A stretch of 64,000 nucleotides of DNA from Chryseobacterium cucumeris (GCF_001593385.1 NZ_LUVZ01000023.1:496001-560000); one strand, 5' to 3'. Positions 9,347-18,688 are shown, counted from the stretch's first letter. Numbers and translations: made by a program. The notes: generated by a model not told the origin, from the letters alone.

Positions 9347-10237
9347 ATGGAAGTACTATCCAATTTTCAATATAAAAAGCTCTTTCTTCCGAATATTACG
9401 GATAAGATATTGGCTAATAATGCTGATATACAGCTGTATCGGATAGAAAATTATCTTAAAGGTATTCTGATGCCGGTGATTCCGTATCGTACCACATTCA
9501 ATTTTATTATTTTCGTTACCAATGGCCATATCAGACAATATCTTGAAAATAAAGAATATCATGCTGAAAAAGGAGGCGTGATCTTTATCAAACAAGGAAC
9601 AATTACCGCAACCGTAGAGCTGTCAGACGATATTGAAGGTTTCTTCCTTGCTTATGAAAATAATATTTTGTCTGAGCAGGAACTGCCCAAACATAAAAGC
9701 AGTATTTTCTTCATGACTCCCTTCCTGAATCTGGACAGCCTGACGTATGGAACCATTACACAGCTTCTTCCGATAATGGAACAGGAATTATGGTTGAATA
9801 ATCTCAATGTGAATGATGTCGTTGTGACAATGCTTCATTTGATTCTCATCAAAATGCTGAGCACAGATTCTGATACTCATCACAAATCTGCAACCCGTCC
9901 CATGGAACTGTCTCTTCAGTTCCGTGATCTTTTGTTTAAATATCATGTTGGGGAAAAGAGAGTAGCTTTTTATGCTGATAAACTGTCCGTTACGGAAAGT
10001 TATCTGAATAAGTGTGTCAAAGGGGTTACTCAAAAATCTCCAAAACAGTGGATCAATGAGATTGATATCAATTACAGCAAAGCACTACTTCACTCCAGTA
10101 AAGATATTGCAGAGATTGCCTACGAACTGAATTTCCATACCGCATCCCATTTTACCCAGCTTTTCAAAAAAATTGCAGGAATTACGCCAAAGGAATACAG
10201 GGTTCAGTTTTTGAATAACAGCAGGATTTCAGTCTGA
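9347..10237 (+). CDS. AraC-family transcriptional regulator
   Basis: A 296-residue DNA-binding regulator. The N-terminal 170 residues form a cupin-like sensor domain (HAEKGGVIFIKQGTITATVEL). The C-terminal 100 residues hold the two HTH units of the AraC domain (LSVTESYLNKCVKGVTQKSP, then IAEIAYELNFHTASHFTQLF and KKIAGITPKEYR). It follows the urease/nickel/urea-transport genes in the same direction and may control them or sense host/nutrient signals; the ligand cannot be read from sequence. Confidence 0.9.
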   Translation: MEVLSNFQYKKLFLPNITDKILANNADIQLYRIENYLKGILMPVIPYRTTFNFIIFVTNGHIRQYLENKEYHAEKGGVIFIKQGTITATVELSDDIEGFFLAYENNILSEQELPKHKSSIFFMTPFLNLDSLTYGTITQLLPIMEQELWLNNLNVNDVVVTMLHLILIKMLSTDSDTHHKSATRPMELSLQFRDLLFKYHVGEKRVAFYADKLSVTESYLNKCVKGVTQKSPKQWINEIDINYSKALLHSSKDIAEIAYELNFHTASHFTQLFKKIAGITPKEYRVQFLNNSRISV

Positions 10238-10249
10238 TATAAAGAATCG

Positions 10250-10368
10250 AATTTGTGTAATGTCAATGGTCAATTTTTGCTGCGCAACTGAATAGTCAAT
10301 GATGCTGAAGTACAGAATAAAAAATTCACTGCGAAGCAAATTCACCATTCACTATTGATTGGTCTCCC
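10250..10368. repeat. Degenerate intergenic repeat
   Basis: AATGGTCAATTTTTGCTGCGCAACTG and TTCACTGCGAAGCAAATTCACCATTC (10324-10349) are related to the element at 6820-6850. The sequence lies between the convergent AraC and topoisomerase genes and carries no reading frame of interest. Confidence 0.5.
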
Positions 10369-11475
10369 TTACATCTTTTCATTTTCCAGAATCTTCAGCA
10401 CCAGTCTTTCTTCTTTTGTAAGATCGGCTTTTCCGTCATTTTCTTCTATCACTTCCAGTTCATCAAGATATTTTTTGATACTATTATTCTCATAAAGGTT
10501 AATGACTAAAGGATGAACATAATACTTTTTGCAGACAGCCGATGTATTTCCCAGGTTTTCTGCCACGATATCCAGGGCTTCTTTTACCTTCTTTTTATAT
10601 TCAGTGTCATTTTCCGCATATCCGATTTCTTTAAAAGCGATCAGAGCACTTACGGTTCCGGACCATGTTCTGAAATCCTTTGCTGTAAAATCTTCACCAC
10701 TGATCTCTTTGATATAGTCGTTCACCATCCCTGAATCTACAGAATGACGGTTTCCTTCATCATCAAAATATTGAAAAAGTTCTTTCCCGGGAATATCCTT
10801 GCATTTCTGAATAAGCCTTGCCAGCCTTGGACTCCTGAGGTCGATTTGATGCATGACACCTTTCTTCCCTTTAAAAGAAAAAGAAATTTTTTGTCCTTTT
10901 ACCTTTACATGTTTATCCTTTAATGTGGTCAGGCCAAAAGAACCGTATAATTTTTCATATACATTATTTCCAATACGGATATTGGTTCTTTGCATAAGGC
11001 TTACAATTAAGGCAAGGATTTTTCGTTTCTCAAAATTTCTCAGGGCAAGATCCTGTTCTATATGCAGACGGATGTCAGGTAATGCATACCCGAACTGAAG
11101 CATTCTGTAAAATTTTGTATGATTTCTTAAAGCACTCCACAGAGGGTGGTAGCGGTACTGTTTTCTTTTTTTTACATCAAAACCTGTTGCCTGAAGATGG
11201 CCGTTATCAAGAGCACAGATCCATACATTTTCCCACGCAGGCGGAATCACCAGTTTATTGATCCTGGTAATTTCTTCTTTATCCTTTATTTTTTCTCCGT
11301 CCTTATAATAGGAATATTTCTTTCCGGTTTTCTTACGGGTAATTCCGGCGGTTTCCGCATCGGTGGTATATACGAGATGTACCGCCTTTGCAGAAGCTTC
11401 CGGATCCTTCATTATTTTAACAATTTTTGAAGGCTTAAGGTGAGAAATCATCTCCAAGTCTGTATTCTTCTCCAT
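10369..11475 (-). CDS. DNA topoisomerase IB (poxvirus-like)
   Basis: Relaxes supercoils by a transient 3'-phosphotyrosyl intermediate. The 368-residue protein has the N-terminal domain (NKLVIPPAWENVWIC) and the tyrosine-recombinase-like catalytic domain. Catalytic pentad residues are visible: Arg in LMQRTNIRIGN, Lys in SFSFKGKKG, Arg in AKDFRTWSGT, a second basic residue, and Tyr319 in CKKYYVHP. The short size is that of bacterial and viral TopIB. It is followed on the same strand by nothing related; a small lipoprotein gene lies just upstream. Confidence 0.93.
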   Translation of the reverse strand: MEKNTDLEMISHLKPSKIVKIMKDPEASAKAVHLVYTTDAETAGITRKKTGKKYSYYKDGEKIKDKEEITRINKLVIPPAWENVWICALDNGHLQATGFDVKKRKQYRYHPLWSALRNHTKFYRMLQFGYALPDIRLHIEQDLALRNFEKRKILALIVSLMQRTNIRIGNNVYEKLYGSFGLTTLKDKHVKVKGQKISFSFKGKKGVMHQIDLRSPRLARLIQKCKDIPGKELFQYFDDEGNRHSVDSGMVNDYIKEISGEDFTAKDFRTWSGTVSALIAFKEIGYAENDTEYKKKVKEALDIVAENLGNTSAVCKKYYVHPLVINLYENNSIKKYLDELEVIEENDGKADLTKEERLVLKILENEKM

Positions 11476-11485
11476 AAAAACATGG

Positions 11486-11653
11486 TTAAGAGTTTTTACC
11501 CTTCGAAAAAATCAGTAAAAGAATTCCTACTATCACACAGACTAAGATTATTCCCCACCACATTCCTGCCTTAAAAATCGTTTCTACGGCTTCACAACTT
11601 GTGAGTGTCAACAACATTAATATTGTAATACTGTAAAAGCTCCATTTTTTCAT
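11486..11653 (-). CDS. Small lipoprotein with one transmembrane helix
   Basis: A 55-residue gene read directly from the minus strand. It begins MKKWSFYSITILMLLTLTSC, a lipoprotein signal with Cys20 as the lipidation site, then EAVETIFKAGMWWGI and a hydrophobic helix ending FSKGKNS. Similar tiny proteins occur in flavobacteria and are sometimes mislabelled as cytidylyltransferases; no enzymatic domain fits here. It sits 11 bases upstream of the topoisomerase start and may share its transcript. Confidence 0.7.
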   Translation of the reverse strand: MKKWSFYSITILMLLTLTSCEAVETIFKAGMWWGIILVCVIVGILLLIFSKGKNS

Positions 11654-11676
11654 AGGTGTCAATTTTTGTGGGTGTA

Positions 11677-12114
11677 CTAGATTCGGAGCCGGTCAGCTCT
11701 CCATTTTTTGATAGACCTTTTAATTTCATCTCCTGAGATGTTTTCATGCAGTGCTCTGTATAAAAGCTCTTTGAATTCATCATCATAGGTAAATCTCAGG
11801 GCAGCAATCTGATCGAATTTCAGTTTCTCAGCAGTTTCATCAGACCTTTTATTGAAGATCTCAAAATAACGCTGTTTAAATTCCAGAACTACCATACGGT
11901 TTTGAAGTCCCAGTGCATAATGCTGCCTTGTCATAAATGCCAGATAAAAAAGCAAAAAAATCAAGACAGAAAACAATATCCAGATCAGTTGATTTCCGGG
12001 GTCGTCCCAGATTTTATAAATTCCTAAAATCTCCAATATAATGAGCAATGGAAGATAAATAAAATGATGTGGCGGATAAAATTTCCTGTGGTTATTGTAG
12101 TTTTGCTGTTTCAT
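11677..12114 (-). CDS. Membrane protein, DUF6526-like
   Basis: A 145-residue protein with two N-terminal membrane helices (about residues 18-35 and 44-62) and a soluble charged C-terminal part. The start MKQQNYNNHRKFYPPHHF matches my memory of the DUF6526 family in Bacteroidota; function is unknown. The family assignment is by eye. It is 23 bases upstream of the small lipoprotein gene on the same strand, so the two plus topIB may form one unit. Confidence 0.65.
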   Translation of the reverse strand: MKQQNYNNHRKFYPPHHFIYLPLLIILEILGIYKIWDDPGNQLIWILFSVLIFLLFYLAFMTRQHYALGLQNRMVVLEFKQRYFEIFNKRSDETAEKLKFDQIAALRFTYDDEFKELLYRALHENISGDEIKRSIKKWRADRLRI

Positions 12115-12329
12115 GCAATAAAATGTAGCAATAATCCTTCCAAAAATTTATTATTTTAATAATGTGGTAGTTTTTTTTACTTAAAAATGGTTTGTTTTGT
12201 TAAATATATTTAGTTGTTTAGTTTTTTTCAGAACACTTTAAGAATAAAGAATTATTAAGCAAAATAGCCGGTAGATTTACCTTCAGACATCAAATTTTTT
12301 GTAACTTTCGGTGGTTAAAAATAAAAAGA

Positions 12330-14099
12330 ATGACTTCAAAGGAAAAAGTTGCTGCGCTTCGTGAAGAAATGCAGAAAAATAATGTTGATGCATTTATAGT
12401 ATATTCTGCAGATCCGCATATGAGCGAATACCTTCCTGAAGAATGGCAGGAGAGAGCCTGGCTGTCAGGTTTCTTAGGTTCTGCCGGTTTCGTGGTGATT
12501 ACCAAAGATAAAGGTGGACTTTGGACAGACGGAAGATACTTTACACAAGCTGCTATTGAACTGGAAGGTTCCGGAATTGATCTTTTTAAAGATGGAATGG
12601 AAGGAACTCCTAATTATATCGACTGGATTATTTCAGAAATTCCAGCTGGTGGTAAAGTGGCGGTAAATGCTGTTGCAGCTTCTCATGCTAACTGGGAACT
12701 GCTTTCTCAGAAATTCAATTCCAAAAATATTACACTTGCAGATGCTCCGCTTTTAAAAGAAGTATGGAAAGACAGAGGAACTCCGTCTGCTAATCCTATT
12801 TTTGTTCATCCGGTAGAAAGAGCTGGTAAATCAGTATCCGATAAAATTGCTGCAATCCGTCAGAAAATGGAAGAGCAGGAAGCTACCGTACACATTATCT
12901 CTAGTCTGGATGATGTGGCATGGACACTGAATTTGAGAGGAAGTGATGTAGAAAGCAATCCGGTATTCTTAGGATACATTGTGATTACTAAAAATGATGC
13001 TGTTCTGTTCACAGGATTAGAGAAAATGGAAGTGGCTGCAAGAAAACAAATGGATGATTCCTTTGTAAAAATGATGCCTTACGAAGAATTCTACAATTAT
13101 CTGAAAACTTTCAAAAACGAAAAAGTTTTGGTTTCTCCGAACAGCAACCAACAGATTTTTGAAACATTAAAATCAGACAATCAGTTTATCAAAGCTCCGG
13201 TTCCCGGCAACCTGATGAAAGCTCAGAAAAACGAAGCTGAGCTGAATGGTTTCAGAACAGTAATGGTAAGAGACGGAGTAGCAATGGTGAAATTCCTTTA
13301 CTGGCTAACGCACAATGCAGGAAAAGAAGCCATGAATGAATATTCTATCGGGCAGAAACTGAGAGGATTCCGTGCAGAAGGTGAAAACTTTGTCGGAGAA
13401 AGCTTTGGTTCTATCGTTGGATATAAAGATAACGGTGCTATCATGCACTATTCTGCTAAAAAGGAAGGAAGCAAAGAAGTGACCAACGAGGAAACAATTC
13501 TGGTAGATTCAGGAGGCCAGTACCTTGAAGGAACTACAGATATTACGAGAACTTTTGCTTTAGGAACCCCTTCGGAAGAGTTTAAAAGAAATTCAACATT
13601 GGTGCTACAGGGATTGATCCGTTTATCTATGGTGAAATTCCCGAAAGGTACAAAAGGAGTACATCTTGATGCTATTGCAAGACTTCCGCTATGGATGGAA
13701 GGTAAAGATTTCAACCACGGAACAGGACATGGAGTAGGAAGCTTTATGAATGTACACGAAGGACCGCAAAACATCAGAAAAGATCTGAATCCTCAGGAAC
13801 TTCTTCCGGGAATGGTTTGTTCAAATGAACCCGGTTACTATCTTGAAGGACACTATGGAATTCGTCATGAAAACCTGATTGCAGTAAAAGAAGCAGAGAA
13901 AACAATTCACGGAACATTCTATGAATTTGAAACATTAACATTCTGCCCGTTCTTCAAAGATACTGTGGTGAAAGAGATGCTTTCAGAAAGTGAAATTGCA
14001 TGGCTGAATGGTTACCATAAAACTTGTGAAGAAAAGCTTGCTCCACACCTGGATGGAGAAGTTAAAGAATGGTTCCTGCAACTGGTAAGCCCTCTTTAA
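12330..14099 (+). CDS. Xaa-Pro aminopeptidase (M24B family)
   Basis: Cytoplasmic metallopeptidase that removes N-terminal residues before proline. The 589-residue protein has two creatinase-N domains (about 5-130 and 160-310) and a C-terminal pita-bread catalytic domain. Metal ligands are visible in LVDSGGQYLEGTTDITRTF (two Asp), FNHGTGHGVGSFMNVHEGP (His), SNEPGYY (Glu) and GIRHENL (Glu). Length and three-domain form match the eukaryote-like APP subfamily. It stands alone, followed by two terminator-like hairpins. Confidence 0.95.
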   Translation: MTSKEKVAALREEMQKNNVDAFIVYSADPHMSEYLPEEWQERAWLSGFLGSAGFVVITKDKGGLWTDGRYFTQAAIELEGSGIDLFKDGMEGTPNYIDWIISEIPAGGKVAVNAVAASHANWELLSQKFNSKNITLADAPLLKEVWKDRGTPSANPIFVHPVERAGKSVSDKIAAIRQKMEEQEATVHIISSLDDVAWTLNLRGSDVESNPVFLGYIVITKNDAVLFTGLEKMEVAARKQMDDSFVKMMPYEEFYNYLKTFKNEKVLVSPNSNQQIFETLKSDNQFIKAPVPGNLMKAQKNEAELNGFRTVMVRDGVAMVKFLYWLTHNAGKEAMNEYSIGQKLRGFRAEGENFVGESFGSIVGYKDNGAIMHYSAKKEGSKEVTNEETILVDSGGQYLEGTTDITRTFALGTPSEEFKRNSTLVLQGLIRLSMVKFPKGTKGVHLDAIARLPLWMEGKDFNHGTGHGVGSFMNVHEGPQNIRKDLNPQELLPGMVCSNEPGYYLEGHYGIRHENLIAVKEAEKTIHGTFYEFETLTFCPFFKDTVVKEMLSESEIAWLNGYHKTCEEKLAPHLDGEVKEWFLQLVSPL

Positions 14100-14184
14100 T
14101 AAACATTCAAAGGTGAAATCAGGTGTCAATCATCACTTTAAACCTTGAATGATAAACATTAAACTGGATATTGTTAGATAATCC

Positions 14185-14226
14185 AAAAGTCCTGTAAGGT
14201 ATTTCCTTCAGGGCTTTTCTTTTTAT
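14185..14226 (+). terminator. Terminator after the aminopeptidase gene
   Basis: AAAAGTCCTG (14185-14194) pairs with CAGGGCTTTT (14209-14218), with one G-T pair, followed by TCTTTTTAT. The geometry is that of a rho-independent terminator for the gene ending at 14099. Confidence 0.7.
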
Positions 14227-14356
14227 ACAACCGTATTTTTACGGATATAATTTTAGGGATTCCACTGATGCATAAAAAATAAGGTTCACCTATCTTTGTC
14301 ACAACAAAACATCATTCATATCTTCATAAATAACTCAAGTAAATTCAAAACGGTAG

Positions 14357-14385
14357 ATCATCTCGTCCTGAGATGATTTTTTTTG
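14357..14385 (+). terminator. Second hairpin with T-tract
   Basis: ATCATCTC (14357-14364) pairs with GAGATGAT (14370-14377) and is followed by eight T. It lies in a 538-base gap with no gene, so it may end a short unannotated transcript or be a backup terminator. Confidence 0.55.
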
Positions 14386-14444
14386 TTTTCAATTGAAATT
14401 TGTATGACTATTCCTTCTCTTAAAAAGAAGCTATCCCAAGTCTA

Positions 14445-14545
14445 AAAGTATCATTCTGAACACAGACTGAAAGTCTGCGAACGCAGTTCAGGAATGTAGT
14501 GAAGAATCTCACGATTCTGATTATTAATGAGATTTTTCCTTCGTG
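14445..14545. repeat. Probable dispersed repeat between pepP-like and crp-like genes
   Basis: TATCATTCTGAACACAGACTG, the small stem CAGACTGAAAGTCTG and GAATGTAGTGAAGAATCTC resemble the TCATTCTG/GAAGAATCT type of intergenic repeat common in Bacteroidota. It holds no gene. Pattern-based call. Confidence 0.4.
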
Positions 14546-14637
14546 TTTGCTTTCTTAAAATAGAATTTTATAAAAATGAAAATGCTGCGTTTACAAAGAA
14601 GTATTTTATTTATTTTCGCTGAAACTTATTTGATATC

Positions 14638-15204
14638 ATGGAACGTGACTATTTTCGAAGCTTTAATCTGTTTTCAGAAGATGAAATTGAAGAATTTCTG
14701 AAGTTTTCTGAGTTCAGACTTATCAATAAAAATGATTATTTCATACAGGAAGGAGAGCTTTGTAAGGAAGTAGGCTTGGTGAAGTCTGGTATTTTCCGTT
14801 CTTTTTATACTTCTGACGAGGGAAAAGATATGACATATTGCTTCAGGTTTCCCAATCATATGATCGCTGCCTATTCGTCATTTGTTTCCGGATGCCCAAG
14901 CAAAGAAAGTATGCAGGCTATTACCAATGCTGAGGTGATTATCATTAAAAAAGAAGCGGTAGATGAACTGGTAAAAAATAGTGTAAACTGGACGAAATTT
15001 TTAAAGATTATTGCAGAGCAGGAATATCTTGAACTTGAAACACGGTTTTTCCAGCTCCAGAGAGACAGTGCCGGCCAGCGGTATGAAACATTATTAAAGA
15101 ATCATCCTGATTATATTCAAAACATTCCATTGCAGTATCTGGCTTCCTACCTTGGCATTACCCAACGTCACCTGAGCCGTATCAGAAAGGAAATTTCTTT
15201 TTAG
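14638..15204 (+). CDS. Crp/Fnr-type cyclic-nucleotide-binding-domain regulator
   Basis: A 188-residue protein with an N-terminal cNMP-binding beta-roll (NDYFIQEGELCKEVGLVKSG, about 34-53) and a C-terminal helix-turn-helix (LQYLASYLGITQRHLSRIRKE, about 165-185). The phosphate-binding cassette Arg of true cAMP receptors is not evident, so the ligand is unknown. The ATG at 14638 is the only sensible start. Two oxidoreductase genes follow in the same direction within 55 bases and are likely targets. Confidence 0.85.
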   Translation: MERDYFRSFNLFSEDEIEEFLKFSEFRLINKNDYFIQEGELCKEVGLVKSGIFRSFYTSDEGKDMTYCFRFPNHMIAAYSSFVSGCPSKESMQAITNAEVIIIKKEAVDELVKNSVNWTKFLKIIAEQEYLELETRFFQLQRDSAGQRYETLLKNHPDYIQNIPLQYLASYLGITQRHLSRIRKEISF

Positions 15205-15257
15205 ACATTTGTCCTGCTTATTGAAACAGCAGCACTCTACTTTTGTCAAAAAAAGTT

Positions 15258-16280
15258 ATGGAGCAAAATATTCTTATAATTGGAGGAAATGGGTTGGTAG
15301 GTAAAACAATTTCCCGTATTCTGAAATCAAGAAATCCTCATCTTACTGTTTTCATCGGAGGAAGAAAAGGGGGGAAAACAGACAAAGACCTGAAAATCGA
15401 TGTCACAGATCCTTCCTCTTTTAAAGTGATCATTGAGAAAAAAATACAACTCATCATTCTTTCTGTGAATGATAAAGAAGATCATGTACTTCGTTTTGCC
15501 ATTAATCATCAAATAGATTATCTGGATATTACCAAGCCTACTCCGGCTTTGGTGAAAGCTTATGATATTGCCAGAAAATCAGACATCAACAGCAGAATTG
15601 TCTTCAGCTCAGGATGGATGGGCGGGATTGTCCCGGGGTTGGCTAATATTCTTTCAGACTCAGGAGATATTAATGAAGTAAAACTCTTTGTCTATTATTC
15701 CGTAAAGGATCTTGCAGGTGAAAGTTCAGCTCACTTTATGGCAGAAAATGTAGCCGTTCCTTTTGTTCATTATAAGAACGACAAACCCGTTTCAATACGG
15801 CATTTTCTTGATACGGAAACCTTCAATTTCTCTTTTGGAATTGGGTATAGAAGTGCCTATAATTTTGATGTGCCGGATCTGTATATTTTCAACAAAGTAG
15901 AAAGAATTTCCGATGTGACTGTGAAGATGACCTACAATTCAAAATTCATTACCTGGCTGCTGGGAGCATTTCAATATCTCAGAATCTACAATATTTTGTC
16001 TTTAAAAGAAAGAAAAATGATTTTTGGGTCCAGTGGAAACGGAGATCAGTCGGTCTTTGAAATTGTAGTTGATGATCATTCAGGACAAAAGAAACTGAGT
16101 TTGCAGAGTGAAAAAGGACAAGCAGAATTAACCGCTTTATCTGCTGTTCTGCACACCGAAGAACTGCTGAGAAATCCTCATGAAAACAAGGTGTATTTCA
16201 GCCATCAGCTGCATGAGCCTTTATCATTAATGGCACAGCTTAATGCCTACGATTCTATCAATATTAATGTGAAATCATGA
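15258..16280 (+). CDS. Saccharopine-dehydrogenase-like NAD(P)-binding protein
   Basis: A 340-residue protein starting with a Rossmann fold (ILIIGGNGLVGKTISRIL, residues 5-22). Its arrangement (IDYLDITKPTPA, SSGWMGGIVPGLANIL) resembles saccharopine dehydrogenase-like reductases, in which the early Asp/Gly-rich segment binds the dinucleotide. I chose the ATG at 15258; an in-frame TTG lies 15 bases upstream but has no support. It overlaps the next gene by 4 bases (ATGA), so both are one operon. Substrate unknown. Confidence 0.75.
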   Translation: MEQNILIIGGNGLVGKTISRILKSRNPHLTVFIGGRKGGKTDKDLKIDVTDPSSFKVIIEKKIQLIILSVNDKEDHVLRFAINHQIDYLDITKPTPALVKAYDIARKSDINSRIVFSSGWMGGIVPGLANILSDSGDINEVKLFVYYSVKDLAGESSAHFMAENVAVPFVHYKNDKPVSIRHFLDTETFNFSFGIGYRSAYNFDVPDLYIFNKVERISDVTVKMTYNSKFITWLLGAFQYLRIYNILSLKERKMIFGSSGNGDQSVFEIVVDDHSGQKKLSLQSEKGQAELTALSAVLHTEELLRNPHENKVYFSHQLHEPLSLMAQLNAYDSININVKS

Positions 16281-16855
16281 AAAAAATAGCCATTATCAAC
16301 GGGCATCCCAATAAAGATTCGTTCAATTTTGGGGTAACAGAAGCTTACAGGTTGGGAGCCTCAGAGGCAGGAACAGAAGTGCGGGAAATCGTTATACGGG
16401 ATCTCAACTTTAATCCCAATTTACAGTTTGGATATCAGAAAAGAATGGAGCTTGAGCCGGATTTACTGAAAGCCTGGGAAATTATTCAGTGGGCAGATCA
16501 TCTCGTTTGGGTACATCCGGTTTGGTGGGGAGGATTTCCTGCCATAATGAAAGGATTTATAGACCGGCTTTTTTTACCGGGAATGGCTTATAAATACCGT
16601 GAAAATTCGGTATGGTGGGACAAGCTTTTAAAAGGTAAAACAGCACATATCATAACAACATTGGACCAACCGGGATGGTATTACCGTCTGTTTTTTGGCA
16701 GACCAAGCGTAAATCAGCTTAGAAAATCTATCCTTGAATACTGTGGGGTAAAACCGGTGAAAGTGACTTATGTAGGTATTATCAGAAATTCTAAAGATGA
16801 ACAGAGGGCTCAATGGCTTAGGAAAGTGAAGGAATTAGGAAAGAAGCATCAATAG
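16277..16855 (+). CDS. NAD(P)H-dependent quinone-type oxidoreductase
   Basis: A 192-residue flavodoxin-like-fold protein of the KefF/NQO1 type. The start KIAIINGHPNKDSFNFG (residues 3-19) is the FMN/FAD phosphate loop, and VHPVWWGGFPAIMKGFIDRL (about 79-98) is the conserved flavin and dimer region. Likely reduces quinones or electrophiles with NAD(P)H. Translationally coupled to the upstream dehydrogenase-like gene and downstream of a Crp-type regulator. Confidence 0.88.
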   Translation: MKKIAIINGHPNKDSFNFGVTEAYRLGASEAGTEVREIVIRDLNFNPNLQFGYQKRMELEPDLLKAWEIIQWADHLVWVHPVWWGGFPAIMKGFIDRLFLPGMAYKYRENSVWWDKLLKGKTAHIITTLDQPGWYYRLFFGRPSVNQLRKSILEYCGVKPVKVTYVGIIRNSKDEQRAQWLRKVKELGKKHQ

Positions 16856-16967
16856 TTTGCACCTTATTTTTTTGGTAACGGAGAATGATAACTTTATCTG
16901 GTAATAGGGTCTTTTATTATCAGATAAAGTTTCATTATTAAAGTGAAAAAACGTTTGTTTCTCCATT

Positions 16968-17690
16968 TTATAGTCCTTTTTTGCCCTCAATCCAATATGC
17001 CTGTGATTTGATACATTTTGGAGATACTCCTCTGGCTTTAAGAAATTTTCTGATTAATGACATTCTTTCTCCGTTTCCTGTGAGATAAAAGATAACCTCA
17101 TCATCAGAGATGGATTCTTTTTCTTCCCGCAGAAAATCATTCAAAGCTTCAATCATTCTCATGGTATTGTTTTTAGGACAGTGATAGCCATATAAATTAA
17201 GCTTTTCAAGAGCAGAACAATCATCAAGCTCATGAAGACAAATGAACAAAGAACCGGATTCCTCCACAGCTTCCTTGATCGAAAGAGAACTTCCCAATGA
17301 TGTTTCATCTCCCAGAGAAAAATGAATCCGGGCACCTTGAGTAAAGAATTGTTTTCCTCTGGGCATTAAAAGTTTTATGGAGTCTCCTTCTCTCAGTCGG
17401 GTTACAAAATGACTTCCTGCAGCAGACATGTCATGCAAATGAAACAAAACATCGAAAGTTCCTGCTTCTTTGTTAAAATTAAAAGGAGAATAATTCCTGA
17501 AATCCCTGTCGTTGATTCTTATTCCGATGGCATAGGCAGGTTCATAAGGAACATTCTCTAATTCTGTGTCAAAGCGTATCAGTCGGAGATCATTGGTAAT
17601 TTGTTCTATATGACTAACGGTACATTCTTTAAATTTGGAGGACCAGACATTTTCTACGGTGTCATTGATCCATTTTGGTAGGCTTGGCAT
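16968..17690 (-). CDS. Siderophore-interacting protein (FAD-binding)
   Basis: A 240-residue ferric-siderophore reductase-like protein. The N-terminal FAD-binding barrel contains FRNYSPFNFNKEAG and AAGSHFVTRLREGDSIKLLMPRG (split over about 80-115). The C-terminal NADH-type half has HFSLGDETSL and ends in SQAYWIEGKKGL. It is the second gene after an AraC regulator on the same strand (90-base gap), a usual layout for iron-responsive reductases. Iron release from imported siderophores is inferred from the family. Confidence 0.85.
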   Translation of the reverse strand: MPSLPKWINDTVENVWSSKFKECTVSHIEQITNDLRLIRFDTELENVPYEPAYAIGIRINDRDFRNYSPFNFNKEAGTFDVLFHLHDMSAAGSHFVTRLREGDSIKLLMPRGKQFFTQGARIHFSLGDETSLGSSLSIKEAVEESGSLFICLHELDDCSALEKLNLYGYHCPKNNTMRMIEALNDFLREEKESISDDEVIFYLTGNGERMSLIRKFLKARGVSPKCIKSQAYWIEGKKGL

Positions 17691-17780
17691 ACGTGATTTT
17701 TTATTGCAAAGGACGTTGCAAAATCAGAAAATACCGATAGCGGTTTCGGGGAATTAATTGGACTATTCGTGGTCGAGTAT

Positions 17781-18644
17781 TTATTGGTGCTGATTCCGGA
17801 ATTCTGATGGAGACCGGTCTTCCAGTTTTGAAAACAAACGGCTGAAATAGGTGTGATCACTGTATCCCAGTTCATAAGCTACCTCTTTTATACTCAGATT
17901 GGTAAAGACCAGTAATCTTTTGGCTTCAATCAGAATTTCCTGGTGAATCCAATGTTGTACAGGCTTTCCTGTGACTTCACGAACCGTTTCCGTTAAATAT
18001 CCTCTTGTAATGTTTAAAGCTGCAGCATATTCAGATGGACTTTTCATGGTTTTAAAATCTTTCCGAACCAAAATTCTGAATGCTCTTGACAGCTGTAAAG
18101 CACGGTTTTCATCTGAAGCCGGAGAAATATTCTTCCGGGAATACATCAGAGCAAACATTCCGAGAAAAGCATTAAGCAGCGATTGAACGATGAGAAATCC
18201 TTCTTTAGTGGAAAGCATTTCGTTTGTATATGAGGCATGAAGTAGGCCGGCTGCCGTATTAAGGTTTTTGACAAGGTTCTTATCCACAGACAGAGGCTGT
18301 ATTTCACCTAAAGATTCATCAAAAAAAGAACGTACCGTGTCAGGAACAAGTTCTGCTTTTACTGCCACAAACCATCCGCAGACATTTTTCATTAAAAGTC
18401 CCTGATGTACCTGTCCCGGCAATACGCAGAAAATAGTAGACTCTCTTGCTTCAACAGTTCTAAAATCGACCATCATTCTTACATGCCCGCTTTCCATGCA
18501 GGTGAAAATATAATGACTGTCCCGATGGATTCCTTTATCCAGAAGAATATCCCCAGAATCATAAGGCTGTTTATCCATCCTTTTGATATGGAACTGATGA
18601 TGGGTAATACCATTTAAATCATAGGTGGGAATGGTCTGTTTCAT
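17781..18644 (-). CDS. AraC-family transcriptional regulator
   Basis: A 287-residue regulator with a cupin-like sensor half (IFCVLPGQVHQGLLMKN) and a C-terminal AraC domain (LNITRGYLTETVREVTGKPV, then IKEVAYELGYSDHTYFSRLF and SPSEFRNQ). The start is placed at the ATG at 18644 because a promoter-like box lies 37 bases upstream; a longer frame has a weaker start. It precedes the siderophore-interacting protein gene and probably controls it. Confidence 0.88.
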   Translation of the reverse strand: MKQTIPTYDLNGITHHQFHIKRMDKQPYDSGDILLDKGIHRDSHYIFTCMESGHVRMMVDFRTVEARESTIFCVLPGQVHQGLLMKNVCGWFVAVKAELVPDTVRSFFDESLGEIQPLSVDKNLVKNLNTAAGLLHASYTNEMLSTKEGFLIVQSLLNAFLGMFALMYSRKNISPASDENRALQLSRAFRILVRKDFKTMKSPSEYAAALNITRGYLTETVREVTGKPVQHWIHQEILIEAKRLLVFTNLSIKEVAYELGYSDHTYFSRLFSKLEDRSPSEFRNQHQ

Positions 18645-18680
18645 CTTTAAACCTTTTGTGATGAGGATAATACGGAACAG

Positions 18681-18688
18681 CAAAATTA
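18681..18688 (-). promoter_or_regulatory. Candidate -7 box of the AraC gene
   Basis: The minus strand reads TAATTTTG, an exact match to the Bacteroidota TANNTTTG box. The implied 5' leader is about 30 bases. No clear TTTG -33 element is seen. Confidence 0.4.

Noticed and set aside
13448..13774. 108-residue minus-strand frame inside the aminopeptidase gene
   Set aside because: Antisense to the catalytic domain of a clear gene and without family features.
15243..15257. TTG start five codons upstream of the dehydrogenase-like gene
   Set aside because: The ATG at 15258 starts directly at the Rossmann fold and has better spacing.
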